This document shows positions 45,773 through 57,732 of a stretch of 64,000 nt of DNA, piece by piece (position 1 is the first letter of the stretch; each line of letters starts with the position of its first letter). Location of the stretch: the NCBI RefSeq assembly GCF_902167145.1, contig NC_050103.1:30930001-30994000 (forward strand). Direction: 5' to 3'. Both the position numbers and the translations under genes were made by a program. Source of the DNA: Zea mays. Its lineage: Eukaryota; Streptophyta; Magnoliopsida; Poales; Poaceae. The notes under the pieces were generated by a model that was given only the letters and a program-made list of their open reading frames with translations, was not told the origin of the DNA and did not search any database.

Positions 45773-46722
45773 CTATAGGGAGATGGGAATTATTCCGAAG
45801 GTTGAGCCGATGTAAAGTGTGATGCCCTCGCTTGTACATATGTATTAGCTTGTATGATGAAGTTATGTGCCTTCGGCTATGCTCAAGAAGAAGTTGCGTA
45901 CTTGGTCTGGTGTGTTCGTTATGTTGCGCTGGTGCGCATGTAGTCGTTCTTTGTGCAGACGGTTTGGTGTAGTCGTTTTCGCACTTGTTAGGCTTCGTCC
46001 GGCTACACCCTTAGGCGACTGTTGCACGGATAGTCTTCGCGGAAGACTTCGATTTTTCGCACTTGCTGTGCTAGTCCGGCTGCACCCTTAGGCGACTTCT
46101 GCATGTATAGTCTTCGCGGAAGACTTCGATTTTTCTCACTTGCTGTGCTAGTCCGGCTGCACCCTTAGGCGACTTCTACACGGATAGTCTTCGCGGAAGA
46201 CTTCGATTTTTCGCACTTGCTGTGCTAGTCCGGCTGCACCCTTAGGCGACTTCTGCACGGATAGTCTTCGCGGAAGACTTCGATTTTTCGCACTTGCTGT
46301 GCTAGTCCGGCTGCACCCTTAGGCGACTTCTGCCCGGATAGTCTTCGCGGAAGACTTCGATTTTTCGCACTTGCTTTGCTAGTCTGGCTGCACCCTTAGG
46401 CGACTTCTGCACGGATAGTCTTCGCGGAAGACTTCGATTTTTCGCAATTGTTGTGCTAGTCCGGCTGCACCCTTAGGCGACTTCTGCACAGATTTGTCGC
46501 ACGCGAGGGTGACTGATGCTGGGCCTCGCGGTGACTATGTATTGGTGGAATGTCGAAGACCGTCGGCGCGGTCTTTTTTCGACGTAGATTTTGCGGGGGA
46601 TTTTGCACTTGTATATTACACGACTCCGCCTCGTTAAAAACCTCACCCCCCGGGAGGAAAAGAGTGCGGGCCAGAATAAAAATTGTCTTTGCGAATTACA
46701 AGGGCGAGCTGGCCCTGATGAG
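45773..46722. repeat. Element F: convergence region with a 77-bp tandem repeat (about 6.5 copies)
   Basis: From about 45985 to 46490 a 77-bp unit repeats exactly in period (starts at 46068, 46145, 46222, 46299, 46376, 46453). Each unit contains CACCCTTAGGCGACTTCTGC and the hairpin AGTCTTCGCGGAAGACT. It lies between the 3' end of the antisense gene and the 3' end of pol. Repeats with the same CCCTTAGG core occur at this place in element B. Confidence 0.93.
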
Positions 46723-47808
46723 TCAAACAAAAAATTTGTGGAGATTATCGATGTTCCAGGAATGCTCCAGGTCTTCACCATTTGGCGTTGCGAGCCTGTA
46801 TGCGCTGGGGGAGGCCTTCGTCTTGACAATGGAAGGGCCCTCCCACTTAGGCTCCAGCTTGCCCCTGGACTCTGTTCGAGCTGTACGGACGAGTACGAGG
46901 TCCCCTTCGCTGAATTCCCTTGGGATGACTGCCTGATCGCGCCATGCGTTTGTCTGGGCTTGGTATTTGTCAAGGGCTTGTAGGGCGAAGACGCGGTCTC
47001 CGTCGATGAGGTCCTTCGAAGTCGGCTCGTCTACGTCTGGGACGGCCGACGCGGCTGTCCGAGGCGACCCATGCTTTATTTCTTGCGGAGTCATGGCCTC
47101 TAATCCGTATAATAGGCGGAAGGGGGTGAACCCAGTCGCCCTGAACTCGGTTGTATTCAGTGCCCAGACCACTTCGGGCAACAGGTCGGGCCAATTGCCT
47201 TTTTTGTCGTCGAGGAGCATTTTCTTGACGGCTGTGAAAATTTTGCCGTTGGCGCACTCCACGACTCCGTTGGACTGGGGGTGGTACACGGAGGCGAAGG
47301 CAAGCTTGGTGCCGATGGAGAAACAAAAGTCTTTGAAATCTTGGTTGTCGAACTGCTTGCCATTGTCGACCGTGAGTTCGGACGGTACTCCGAAGCGGCA
47401 AACAATATTTTGCCAGAAGAATTTCTGGGCTGTCTTCGATGTGATGGTGGATACTGCCCTCGCTTCAATCCATTTGGTGAAGTATTCAACGGCGACGAAG
47501 GTGAACTTGAGGTTCCCCTGAGCCGTGGGCAGGGGCCCAACAATGTCTAGGCCACAGCACTGAAGGGGCCACGTGTGGGCGATTAGCTTCGTGAACTGCG
47601 AGGGGCGCCCCGAGCGTGGGGAAAATTTCTGACAGGCTTCGCAGGATCTGACGACCCGATTTGCGGCGCAAATAATGGCGGGCCAGTAGAAACCTTGGCG
47701 AATCACCTTTGCTGCTAGGGCCCAAGGCCCCGCGTGGGAGCCGCAGGTCCCCTTGTGGACTTCGCGCAGGATTTGGACGCCTTCGGTCTCGGTGACGCAC
47801 TTAAGCAT
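46723..47808 (-). pseudogene. Element F: integrase (Tat lineage)
   Basis: Open 361-codon segment. It has a zinc finger (HKGTCGSH..CEACQKF), the catalytic core with CGLDIVGPLP (Asp), TVDNGKQF (Asp) and SNGVVECANG (Glu), and a C-terminal KWEGPSIV..AYRLATPNG region ending at 46723. No chromodomain, as expected for Tat. It is separated from the RNase H by a frameshift near 47.85 kb. This portion could still be catalytic by motif content. Confidence 0.92.
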
Positions 47809-47846
47809 CGGTTGACTGACCCCCTTCTTGTAAAGTTGGCCGTCGA

Positions 47847-49874
47847 TCAGTGCGAAGTCCCGGCTTCGGTGTGGAGGCGCTTGGCCTCATTGCTGTCGAT
47901 TGGATGATAGTACCCCTGCAGGTACAGGGTTATTGGCGCCCGCCAGTCTTCGGTCATGATGAGGTTGATTATGCGGTGGCCCTTGCTGTCGTTGGTTATT
48001 TGGAGCCCTTTGGGGCTGCGGACGGCTGGCGTGCCGATGACGTGGTAGAACACGTCGGAGGGTAGGGCTTCACCCCTGGCGGCTGCCTTGGCCAATGCGT
48101 CGGCTTCTTCATTCTTGGCCCGGTCCACATGCTGCAATGTGAATCCCTTGAATTGTTTCTCGAGACTTCGGATGGACGCGAGGTATTGCATAAGAGCGGG
48201 GTCCTTTGCTGCATAATCTTTCTCGACCTGGCCGGCGACCACTTTGGAGTCTGTGCGGACTATGCAGGTGGTGACACCGAGGGCTCTTAGTTTGCGGAGG
48301 CCGAGGATGACAGCCTCGTATTCTGCTATGTTGTTTGTGCATCTGTCAGATTCCAGAGCGAAGCTTAAGCGTGCCGCGTATTTGTGCTTGACCCCGGCGG
48401 GTGAGGTGATGACTGCAGCAGCGCCTGCCCCCGCATGGCACCAAGCGCCGTCGCAGTGGATTGTCCAAACTTTCTCTGCAGACGGGTCCGGCTATGTTAT
48501 TGGCCCGGTCCAATCGACGATGAAGTCTGCTAGAACTTGTGACTTGATCGCCGTCCTAGGCTCAAAAGTGATGTGGTAGCCGGAGAGTTCGACCGCCCAT
48601 TTGGCGATCCGTACCGATGCCTCCGGGTTTCTGAATAATTCACCGAGTCCCCTATCTGAGGTGACGTGGACCTTGAATGCTTCAAAGTAGTGGCGCAGTT
48701 TGCGCGAAGACATAACAACTGCATATGCAATCTTTTCGAGTTCTGTCATGTTACACTTTGACGGTGTGAGCACTTCGGAGACGTAATAAACTGGGCACTG
48801 TCTGATCACACCCTCTACTATCTGCTCCTGAACTAGCGCCGCGCCGACCGCGTGCGGCGAGGCCGCCACGTAAAGCAACAGGGGTAGCGAAGAGTCGGGG
48901 CTTGTAAGAACCGCCAACTCCAACAGGTACTGTTTTAGTGATGCGAAGGCCGCCGCCTGCTCTGGTCCCCAAGCGAAGTCTTTTGCGCCGCGGAGTGTTT
49001 TGAGGAAGGGAAGACTTCACTCAGCAGATTTGGAGATGAATCTGTTGAGGGCAGCCAATCTGCCCGTCAGACGCTGGACCTCTCTTGCCGACTGTGGGGG
49101 CGTCATGTTGACGATGGCCTGAATTTTGGTTGTGTTGGCCTCGATGCCGCGGTGGGATACCAGGTAGCCCAATATTTTCCCTTGGCGAACGCCGAAGACG
49201 CACTTTTCCGGGTTGAGGCGAAGTCGTGCGTCTCGCATGTTCGCGAATGTCTCGGCGAGGTCAGCGAGATGGTCCTCCTTGCTCCTGCTGGCGACGACAA
49301 TGTCGTCCACATATGTGAATATGTTTCTGCCAACTTGCCCCTCGAGCACAGTTTTGGTAAGCCGGGAGAAGGTGGACCTGGTGTTCTTGAGTCCCTCCGG
49401 CATTCTGATGAAGCAATATGTACCGAAGGGTGTTATAAAACTGGTGCTAGCCTTGTCTTCCTCCTTCATGTATATTTGGTGGTAACCGGAGAAGCAGTCG
49501 AGGAGTGACATGACTTCGCATCCGGCCGCGCTATCGACTATTTTGTCGATCCGCGGCAAAGGGAAGTTGTCCTTTGGGCAGGCCTTGTTGAGACTAGTGA
49601 AGTCGATGCACATTCGCCACTTGCCACTCTTTTTCTGCACCATCACAACGTTGGAGAGCCACGTGGGGTAAGCCACTGGCTCGATAAATTTGGCTTCCAG
49701 GAGGCGGTGTACCTCTACCTTGGCGGCCTCTGTCTTCTCGTCGGACATTTTGCGAAGCCGCTGTTTTTTCGGTCTCACCGAGGGATCGATTCCCAAGCTA
49801 TGCTCAATTATGGATCGGCTGACCCCGACCAGGTCGAGGGCTGACCAAGCGAAGACGTCTTTGTTCTTGGACAA
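47847..49874 (-). pseudogene. Element F: reverse transcriptase and RNase H
   Basis: One minus-strand frame with two nonsense codons (TGA at 49017-49019, TAA at 48492-48494). RT motifs: WLSNVVMVQKKSGKWRMC, LLDCFSGYHQI and FTYVDDIVVAS (catalytic YVDD). The RT-RNase H connection LPLLLYVAASPHAVGAAL matches where element B starts. The second RNase H part shows IHCDGAWCHAG, NNIAEYEAVIL and RTDSKVVAGQ. Together with the integrase this is a near-complete but inactive pol. Confidence 0.92.
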
Positions 49875-50960
49875 GCAGCAGAGGAGTTTCTCCTCTTCCT
49901 GCGAAGTGAGGTCTTCGCTGATGGTGACTGTCTGCTTGGGCGTGGCCTAGTCGAGGGGAACAGTCTTGGTCCCGCCGTTGCTCTACAGCTGTGCCTTGTG
50001 CTCTTTGTCGGTTGGCCTGACGGACGCAGGGACTTCGCGCTGGGCCATGAGGCAGTGCACATTTCTTTGTCCGGGGACGAAGTCCCCCTCTATGTTGCGC
50101 GCAGTCTGCTGATTGCCGTAGACCGCAATGGCGCCTAACGGACCTGGTATCTTCATGCACAGGTACAGTCCATGAATGGCTGCCTCAAACTTGTTGATAG
50201 AGCCCCGGCCCATGATGGCATTGTATGGATACACCATATCGACGATATCAAAGGTTATTTGCTCACTTCGGGCATTGGGTGCTACACCGAAGGAGAGAGG
50301 CAGTTCTATTTTGCCGACAGGAAAAGTGCCCTTGCCGCCGAAAGTTTCGGGTCGGGTAATTCGGGTTTTTAGAATTTCGGGTTTTGAGAATCGATACCCG
50401 AAATTACAACGGGTTTTGCAATACCCGAAATTTCGGCGGGTTCGGGTTCGGGTATTCCCGAACTACCCGAACTATTGTGTCACCTTCATAAAAACACATA
50501 CACCCTATTAAATTAGTATAAAAATCTAGTTTGAATAATGATACACATGGACATATAAAACACAAGCAATCTACAATCACAAGTTATGGACACATACACA
50601 TAATTATAAATGTACAAATTAATAATTAAGCATGACATGAGTACATGACACATTAAAGTTCGGGTAATTCGGGTATTTCGGGTACCCGATTGTGATACCC
50701 GAATTACCCGAACTAAATTCGGGTTTTGCAAGTTGCTACCCGAAATTCCCGAACAAAATTCGGTTTTCGGGTATTTCGGGTTCGGGTTCGGGTATTCCGG
50801 GTTCGGGTTTCGGGTTACGGGTTTTTTGCCCAGCCCCAGCCGAACCATACAATGGGTTGTCCGAAGGCTTGAGCATGCTGTGGCTTATGCCCATGCGGTC
50901 GAAGGCATGGAGGAAAATGATGTCTGCTTGACTGCCATTGTCGACTAGGACTTTTGTGCA
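49875..50960 (-). pseudogene. Element F: protease region, split by a hAT-like MITE
   Basis: Minus-strand DNGSQAD (50922-50942) is the aspartic protease active site in a Tat-type context. The downstream part (VYPYNAIMGRGSINKFEAAI, 50237 and lower) is in a separate open segment, and 50345-50838 is an insertion between the two. The gag frame shifts just before the protease motif. Stops near 49982 and 49950 separate it from RT. Confidence 0.85.
50345..50838. mobile_element. hAT-like MITE (about 494 bp), TTCGGG/CCCGAA-rich
   Basis: It interrupts F's protease. The minus-strand end TGGGGCTGGGCAAAAAACCCG resembles known hAT MITE termini. The flanking 8-mers GCCGAAAG (50337) and GCCGAACC (50839) match at 6 of 8, consistent with a decayed 8-bp duplication. 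Both arms are filled with imperfect TTCGGG / CCCGAA hexamers around an AT-rich core (50480-50660). Confidence 0.7.
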
Positions 50961-52809
50961 GGTCCCAGCCTGCCACGCTGCAGTTGATAACCATGGCGTC
51001 GATGTGGGGGGCGCTGCGCAGGTCGACGTCTCGTGCGTCGAAGGTTAGCAGTACGTGGGACCACTTTGTCTGCACGACTGGGCCGGTGATGGTGACGTGG
51101 TTGATGCTGCGGTAGTGGTCCCGCTTCTGCCGCTTTGTGTCGAAGTCGGTGCTGGACCCCCCAGTGATCATATGAATGACTCCGCGATACGGCTGATCGG
51201 CGAAGTCTTCTTGTTTTGGGGCGTGGGGGTGGGGGATGTTCTGATGTTGCTGGTGTGGAGGTGGGGGTGGGGGAGGTACGATTTGTACCTCCTGGTGGTG
51301 TTGGTATGCGTGGTGCGGTGAATGCGGGGCGGGGGCGTGGATGTATGGTGGAGGGGGTTGCTGATAAGTGTGCGCAACAACTCTGGGGTTGTCGGCTGGC
51401 TGCGCCTGTGCCATCCTATCTTTGGTGGCCTTCGTTTCTGCGCAGTCCTTGGTTTGGTGGGCGCAGTCTTCGCCGTGAAAGAGACAGTAGAATCGGCGCG
51501 GCGGCTGCGCACGCCCCCGACCCCTACCGCGAGTTCCGTTTCCGCGGCCCTGGGGGGGATACTCCTGGCGGCGAGGGGCGTCAGCTGCGGGGTGCTGGTT
51601 GGCGATGTTGTGCACTTGCTGCTGATTGCGGCTGTCTCGACCGGAGTCTGGCTGTGGAGTCCTCGTCCACATGCGGATGGACTGTGGAGCATCTTTGGGT
51701 TTCCTCTGAGACTCGACCTTGCGCTGGTGGAGCTCTTCGGATTTGGCGTATTTTTCAAATAGCTGATATAATTCCTGGAGGTTCTTGGGCGGGTCCCTGA
51801 TGCAGTGGTTGTAAAGGACGCCGGCGTGAAGGCCACTGATGGCGTAGTGGATGGCGATCTGGTCATCAACTGAGGGCAGCTGTGACTTGAGTGTTAGAAA
51901 CTTGCGGTAATACTCCCGAAGAGTCTCTTTTTCTAGCTGCTTGCAGAGTGAGAGTTCGGCCAAGGCGTCGGTGTCTGGGCGGTACCCTTGGAAGTTGAGC
52001 AGGAATTTGTCCCGGAGGTTTCTCCAGGAGTCAATGGACAGCGGGGGCAACCTGGTGAACCAGGTGAGAGCTGGGCCTTCGAGGGCGATGATGAAAGACT
52101 TGGCCATTGTGGCGTCATCCCCTCCGGAAGATGCAACGGCGACCTGATAACTCATGATGTACTGTGCTGGGTCCGTGCTGTCGTTGTACTTGGGATAGGT
52201 CCCTGCCCGGAAGTTGGCAGGCCAGGGTGTCACTTGCAGATGTGGCGCCAGGGGACTTCACTCGTCGAGGTAGTTGACCCCTTGAAATGGCATGGCGTGC
52301 GGGGAGGCGAAGTGCGGGTCTTCCATTTGCGCGCGCTGTTGCAGGGGTGGCCCATGCTGCAGGCCGAGGTGGCCTTCGCGCTGCATCAGCACGATCTCCC
52401 GCTCGAGGTCCTGGGCCTTCTGCTCTTTGTCGCGTATCATTTGCCGCACCTTGACTAGTGCAGACACGCGCTGGCGCTTGGCCTCCAGTATCTCTTTTTG
52501 CCTCTGGAGATTGCGGTTCTTGAGGCGCAGGGCGCGCAGCTGTAGCTGTTCTTCCGCTGAAACGCCGAGGACTTCACCGTCCTCAGTGAGGTCCGCGCCC
52601 TCCGGTGGGGCGAAGCCTGGGGGAGGTTGCGGTTGTCCTTCAAGGCCGCTGGTGCGGAGAGCGTCGTCTTCGCAGGTGCGGGGAACGTCGTCTTCGGCAG
52701 CCTCTTGGTGGGTGGAGTGGGTGAGTGCGAGGGCCTTGCCCTTTTTTGCGGCCAGCAGTGCTGCCTTCGCAGCCTCGTCAGCCTTCGAGCTAGCTTTCTT
52801 GGGTGCCAT
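50945..52809 (-). pseudogene. Element F: gag (Tat lineage)
   Basis: ATG at 52809 (MAPKKASSKADEAAKAAL) gives a Lys/Ala-rich N-terminus and a coiled coil (52390-52560: NRNLQRQKEILEAKRQRV). The gag core follows (PWPANFRAGTYPKYNDSTDP, FLLNFQGYRP, ETLREYYRKFLTLKSQLP). A zinc-knuckle-like CLFHGEDCAHQTKDC at about 51440-51490 precedes a Gln/Pro/His-rich tail. One in-frame TGA (52258-52260) and a frameshift near 50.95 kb are the damage seen. Length is usual for Tat gag. Confidence 0.88.
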
Positions 52810-52835
52810 CGCGGGTGGTTTTTTTGTAGCACGAA

Positions 52836-52847
52836 CGGTGGGCGCCA
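52836..52847 (-). promoter_or_regulatory. Element F primer-binding site
   Basis: Minus-strand TGGCGCCCACCG is two bases inside the 5' LTR. TGGCGCC starts the tRNA-Asp-type primer site commonly seen in Tat/Athila elements. Confidence 0.75.
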
Positions 52848-52849
52848 AA

Positions 52850-53326
52850 TGTTGGAACTTGCTCACTGGCGCAAGTTGATCCAACGGGGGGGTGTAATAG
52901 CGCAAACAGGGTTTCAGCACGTAATGGCAAAAGCTCTGTTCCTCTAGCCTCTCAAGGGCACTGTGCGGGGGTATTTATAGGTATCTGAGTGCCCAGCGTC
53001 CTGTGCTAAGGACGCATGTGCCCTCAGACACCTAGGTCGTCCCCGGAATATTCCCATAAAGCGGGGTTATAGACCATAATTACAGGGATGCCTTTACAAA
53101 TTAGGCCTGTAATGCGCAGTGGCCACGCAGGGCCTGTTACAATGGGCCATGTGGCCGTGGGCCTGCGTGCTGGACGAGGTCGCAAGATGGGACGACCTCG
53201 TCACAGGTCTTTGTCCGGTGACGTATGGGACGATGGGTGAGCCCGCCCGTTGTCCTGTCTCCGTTGGTCCAACGATTACGGCGAAGGCATCGAGCGAAGG
53301 GTGGCGTCTTTGCCTTCGCCCCAACA
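52850..53326 (-). repeat. Element F: 5' LTR (477 bp)
   Basis: TGTTGGAACTTG...GCCCCAACA followed by ATTGT (53327-53331). The minus-strand TATA box CTATAAATAC is at 52972-52979. Confidence 0.95.
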
Positions 53327-53331
53327 ATTGT

Positions 53332-53754
53332 ATTTCCATTGTCTTGTGTACTTTATATATATATATATATATATTACATTAAGTATACTTTTATATCTTC
53401 TACGACAAGGACAACTTGGTCGTTGAGAACCGCTAGTATAAAATATTTACAATGGATTAATCAAGTATTCCCATTTTATATATTACATTAAGTATACTAT
53501 AGTATATATAAAAATTACACTATACAATGGAAATACTCGATTAATCCATTGTAAATTAAGACAATGGAAGTAAACTAATTTTATATATTCTCCCTCCTCC
53601 CCCGCCCCCTCTCTCTCCCTCACTAATGGAATTAAACATCTTTCCTTAGACACAAAAATTGAATTAAGACAATGAAGAAATATATATATTGATCTCGAAC
53701 TTATAGTAGACATGGTCCTAACAATAATCAATTACAAGACAAGTTTATAATCTA
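53332..53754. other. AT-rich remnant of the CACTA-like element, with (TA)n and a foldback
   Basis: Contains a TA microsatellite (about 53354-53375), one subterminal-like unit (53415-53455) and an inverted repeat (53448-53471 against 53529-53553, TACAATGGATTAATC). No gene is seen. It is contiguous with 40189 if F is removed. Confidence 0.5.
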
Positions 53755-56010
53755 GGTAGCTATTATTCTGCCTTGTCCATCGTGGCGTACCCAGGGCAAC
53801 AATTTACGTGGGATGCTTCGCTCAATGTTCCTTATCTTGGTTGGATGGTCTATGAAAAGAGACATGTCATTGAATTGGTTAAAATCCTCCATATCAGATA
53901 CACCATCAACTCTTATAGCTTGTTGTTTTCCATGAAAAACTACATGCTTCGATTTGTCGGTGCTTTTCTTCTAATTGTTAGAAATGATCTATTCAGCATA
54001 GAAGTCCTATGCAACACGATTAGCAAGGATCCATGGGTCATCTTTGTAACCTACCTTACTTAGATCAAGAACTCTCACCCCATATTTGTATATTATGACA
54101 TGTTTGTCTTCAACCCATTGACATCAGAAAAATGAGATATTAAATGTACCACAGTCTAGTTCCCATATCTCCTCAATAAAGGCAAAATATGTAATAGTCT
54201 CACAAGTTTCATCGTCTATGGCCTCACATCGAACACCACTATTTTGTGACATGCTCCTTTTGTCCTTGGACTTGGTACAAAATGCAAATCCACTAATATC
54301 ATAGGTTTGCCATGTCGTGACCTGGTGTGATGGTCCAGATGCCAACCCCTTGATGGTTTGTTCTTCTATTGTATCTCCGTGTGGAATGTCCTTCACCATT
54401 AGCCATGTGTTGGACCGCTACTTATGTTGCTTCATTATCCAATCATCTGTATGCCCAGGATTTTGCTTGTGAAGCTCATTGATGTGTTGTTGGATAAATG
54501 GCTCCATTATCGCAGCTGATGTAGGATGCTATGATGTGCCTAAAGTACTGTATTGTAATCCAGTGGGATGAAGGATTTCTGTCCCATCCTACCGCTTCCA
54601 TATAGTCTACCCTCGTGTCGTGATGGAGGCAAACCTATTGCAACCTTGTCTTTTAGGATACTATTGCAGAATGGACCTTCGAACTCAATGGCCTCTTCGG
54701 TACAGTACCCCTCTATCATGGATGCTTCGGGACGAGCACGGGTTGATACATAGCCATTCAGTATTGACATGAAACGCTCATACGTCCACATTTCATGCAA
54801 GTACATAGGACCCAATGCCTCTATTTGTGGTATCAAGTGCACCACAAGGTGCACCATAATATCAAAGAACGATGGAGGGAAACACATCTCAAACTGTGAT
54901 ATTGTCTCCACTGCGAATTCCTGAAGGGATGCTAACTCATCACGGTCAATTACCTTTTGTGAAATTCTATTTAAAAAGTAGCACAACCGTGTGATTGTCA
55001 TCTTTAAAAACAAAGGATTTATAGCCTTGATGGCAATAGGTAGGAATATAGTCAACATGACATGACAATCATGTGAGTTGTAGTTGGTGACCGCCAGGTC
55101 TTCCATTGACACAATACTCCGTATACTAGAGCAGAATCCAGATGGGACTCTTAAATTCTTGAGCCAAACACACATCGCATGTTTCTCATCTACATTAAGA
55201 TTATAGCTTGTTGCCGAGAGATGGTACTTCCCATTTTCTTGAAGAACAGGATATAGTTCCTTTTTATGCGTAAATTTACCAAGTCCACGCGTGAATTGAG
55301 CCCTTCTTTTGTTTTGCCCTTTGTGTCTAGCAAGGTGCCAATTATGCTTTCAAACATGTTCTTCTGAACGTGCATACCATAGATCGCATGCCGCACATCT
55401 AACTCTTTCCAATAAGGCAAGTACTCGAAGAAAATAAACTTCTTTTTGAATATAGCCCCCAGAGTGGGTTTGGCATCCTTCCTTGTTTTCCCGTATTTTG
55501 TCTTCTTCCCGAAAACAAAGTTGATATTCCTGTCTATTTCAAAAACTCTATGACCTCTATTGTTACCCAATGGAGGAGTAGAATGTAGTTCACCATTATT
55601 GTCGAAGTACTTATCCATCTTTCGTATGAGGTACCTGTGTTCTTTCAATAAAAAACGTCTGTGCCTCATGTACACTATATTCTTAGATGCAGTAAGGGAC
55701 ACGTAAGCAGTTCCATCAATACATATTGTGCAACCAACCTTTCCCTTAAACTGGTCTGATAATGTGAAGAGAGCAGTGTAATCATTGATCGTAACAAAAA
55801 TAATTTGTCTTAGTGTGAACGAATCTTTACGATACTCATCCAACATTTGAACACCTGTTTCCCACAATATTTTCATATCCTCCATTAAGGGCACCAAAAA
55901 TACATCCATGTCAACTCCAGGTTGTGTAGGGCCAGAAATAAGAATGGTTAGCTAAATGTACTTTCATTTCTGCATCAACCATGGAGGAAGGTTGTATATG
56001 GTGAGGATCA
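53755..56010 (-). pseudogene. CACTA transposase TNP2 (C-terminal half), broken
   Basis: Minus-strand segments in order: LTIYNLPPWL (about 55975-56005, right at the E insertion), ISGPTQPGVDMDVFLVPLME, GVQMLDEYRKDSF, HGMHVQKNMF-like (YGMHVQKNMFESI), then a DUF4218-type block (NYNSHDCHVMLTIFLPIAI, PMYLHEMWTYERFM, VSTRARPEASMIEGYC). A DUF4216-type block follows (TTWQTYDISGFAFCTK, QNSGVRCEAIDDETCE, FIEEIWELDCG), ending at about 53755. Stops and frameshifts occur near 55190, 54540, 54124 and 55960. The N-terminal part is cut off by element E and presumably lies beyond 64000. This is the transposase class that mobilises elements like 19027-26781, but it is dead here. Confidence 0.9.
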
Positions 56011-56842
56011 TGTAATACCCAAACATGTAAACCATATTAAAGGAGATAATTCTCTTATGTGTTTTGTCTCTATTTATTAGAACATGAGAACAACCACATT
56101 TAAAGTGAATAATTAATAAATGACACATAAGTAACCCATGCATCATGCTGGACTTCTTTTGTTTGGTTGGGCATCGAACACAAAATTTATAATGGAGGCG
56201 AGTCTAGTTTTGAATTCAAATTAGGGCACCAAATAAAATGGGAATAGTAGAGTTAAAGAATGGAGGATATCTAATAACTATGCCAATAAATAAGTGATAA
56301 TTATTTCAAAAGGAGGTAGTATCATTCATAATAAGGTTTTATTAGCCACATGAAAGTATGAAGTTCGAATCACCAATTCAAAACCATTTGAACACTTGAA
56401 TTTGGAAAAATAGAAAGAAAGGAAAAAGAAAAGAAGAAAGAAAACCTACCTGGGCCAGACTTCACCATTCGGCCCACATCGCCTTAGCCCAACGGATGGG
56501 TGGCGTTGATAGGTGGACCGACCCAGTCAGTCGCTCGCCCCCACGCAACCATTGACTGTTACACCAAACCCACTTACCTGCGACTACCTCGCACGTTCTA
56601 GATCGCTCTCAATCCCGACTGATGGGCCCCACTGGCCATCCACCCAGATGGAGTCCGCACGCCAGCCTTAGTACGCTCGCTGTTCCTGGGACCCCACCTA
56701 CTCACTACGCGACTCCTACAGTCTCGCTGCCGGGTGGACCACTCCCGTCAGTTCCGTCTCCTCAACCACCTCGCGACAATAACAGCTGAACGTGCCGCGC
56801 CCTGTGCTCCCTTCTGGCCGGATGCCACAGACCCCTCTAGGG

Positions 56843-56849
56843 TATAAAA
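56843..56849 (+). promoter_or_regulatory. TATA box of LTR E
   Basis: GGTATAAAACCC lies about 830 bp into the LTR at the edge of a GC-rich leader, the same layout as in LTRs A and D. Confidence 0.55.
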
Positions 56850-57216
56850 CCCTACGCCTAGCATCCCTCACCCTTCTTCCTCCCCTCATAGTCCTCGGGT
56901 CACCTCAGGAAGTTGGGCGTCGCCGCTACCGCACGGAGCCATTGTCGCTGCCGCTTGCCAATTCGTGACCGAGCGTTCGTGTGCAACTCTGAAGTCCTCG
57001 GGTTGCTCTGGGGGCGTGCCGTTTCCCCAACTAAAGGAAGCAACCACGCATGGCCGGTTGAAGCACATCGGTGGCACGGGATTTTGGCCGCGGCCGCGCG
57101 TCACCGTGGACTGGAGCCTCTGCGCTACCTTAACCAGGTAGTCCTCATTTCGATCTGCAATTAGGGGCCTCGCCTTGTGTTGTACCGATAAGCACCCATA
57201 ATCGTGACCCTAGATG

Positions 57217-57732
57217 TATGGATGGCAATCGGGCGGGTAGTACACGGATATATAGTTCGCGAATCCATACCCGCGAGAGAAAACTCAACCCATACCCGTA
57301 ACCATAAACGTTCGTGGGTACGGATCTGTATCCATACCCGTACCCGCCGGGTATCCGCTATCCAGTGGATACCCGTTACCCGCCCACCCACTACAATTTT
57401 AACATTAAACACCAAACAACAATTTTATTAGATTTCAAAATAATTATCATTCTAATAACATTAAATGATAATTTCAACACCAAACAACATGTTATGGATA
57501 AAAATTGAAAAATAAGAATTTATGATAATATATAAATCCAGATGGCCCATTTGTTAGATATCCATTGGGTAACGGGTATGGATACTGGATATCCATACCC
57601 GCGAAAAAAATATCCGTGGATACCTTATTATATCCATAACTGTACCCGCGGATATCAAATTCCACCATACCCATATCCAATGGATAATTATCCGCAGTTA
57701 TTTACCCATATCCGTACCCATTGCCATCCCTA
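57217..57732. mobile_element. hAT-type MITE (516 bp) in LTR E
   Basis: Inverted ends TATGGATGGCAA / TTGCCATCCCTA with an exact 8-bp target duplication CCTAGATG (57209-57216 and 57733-57740). Arms are rich in GGATATCCATACCCG-like motifs around an AT-rich middle. It lies in the predicted first intron of the LTR ORF. Confidence 0.9.

Noticed and set aside
45985..46490. CRISPR array
   Set aside because: The 77-bp units are contiguous tandem repeats without unique spacers, inside a plant retrotransposon.
50345..50838. Interstitial telomere repeat
   Set aside because: The hexamer is TTCGGG and degenerate, not TTTAGGG. Flanking near-duplications and terminal sequences fit a hAT MITE.
51055..51869. 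Plus-strand ORFs opposite F gag (e.g. 51216-51800)
   Set aside because: Shadows of the GC-rich gag frame; no domain, and the antisense gene of this element is elsewhere.
53448..53553. Foldback as a MITE
   Set aside because: An inverted repeat is present but no target duplication could be found, so it is described only as part of the CACTA remnant.
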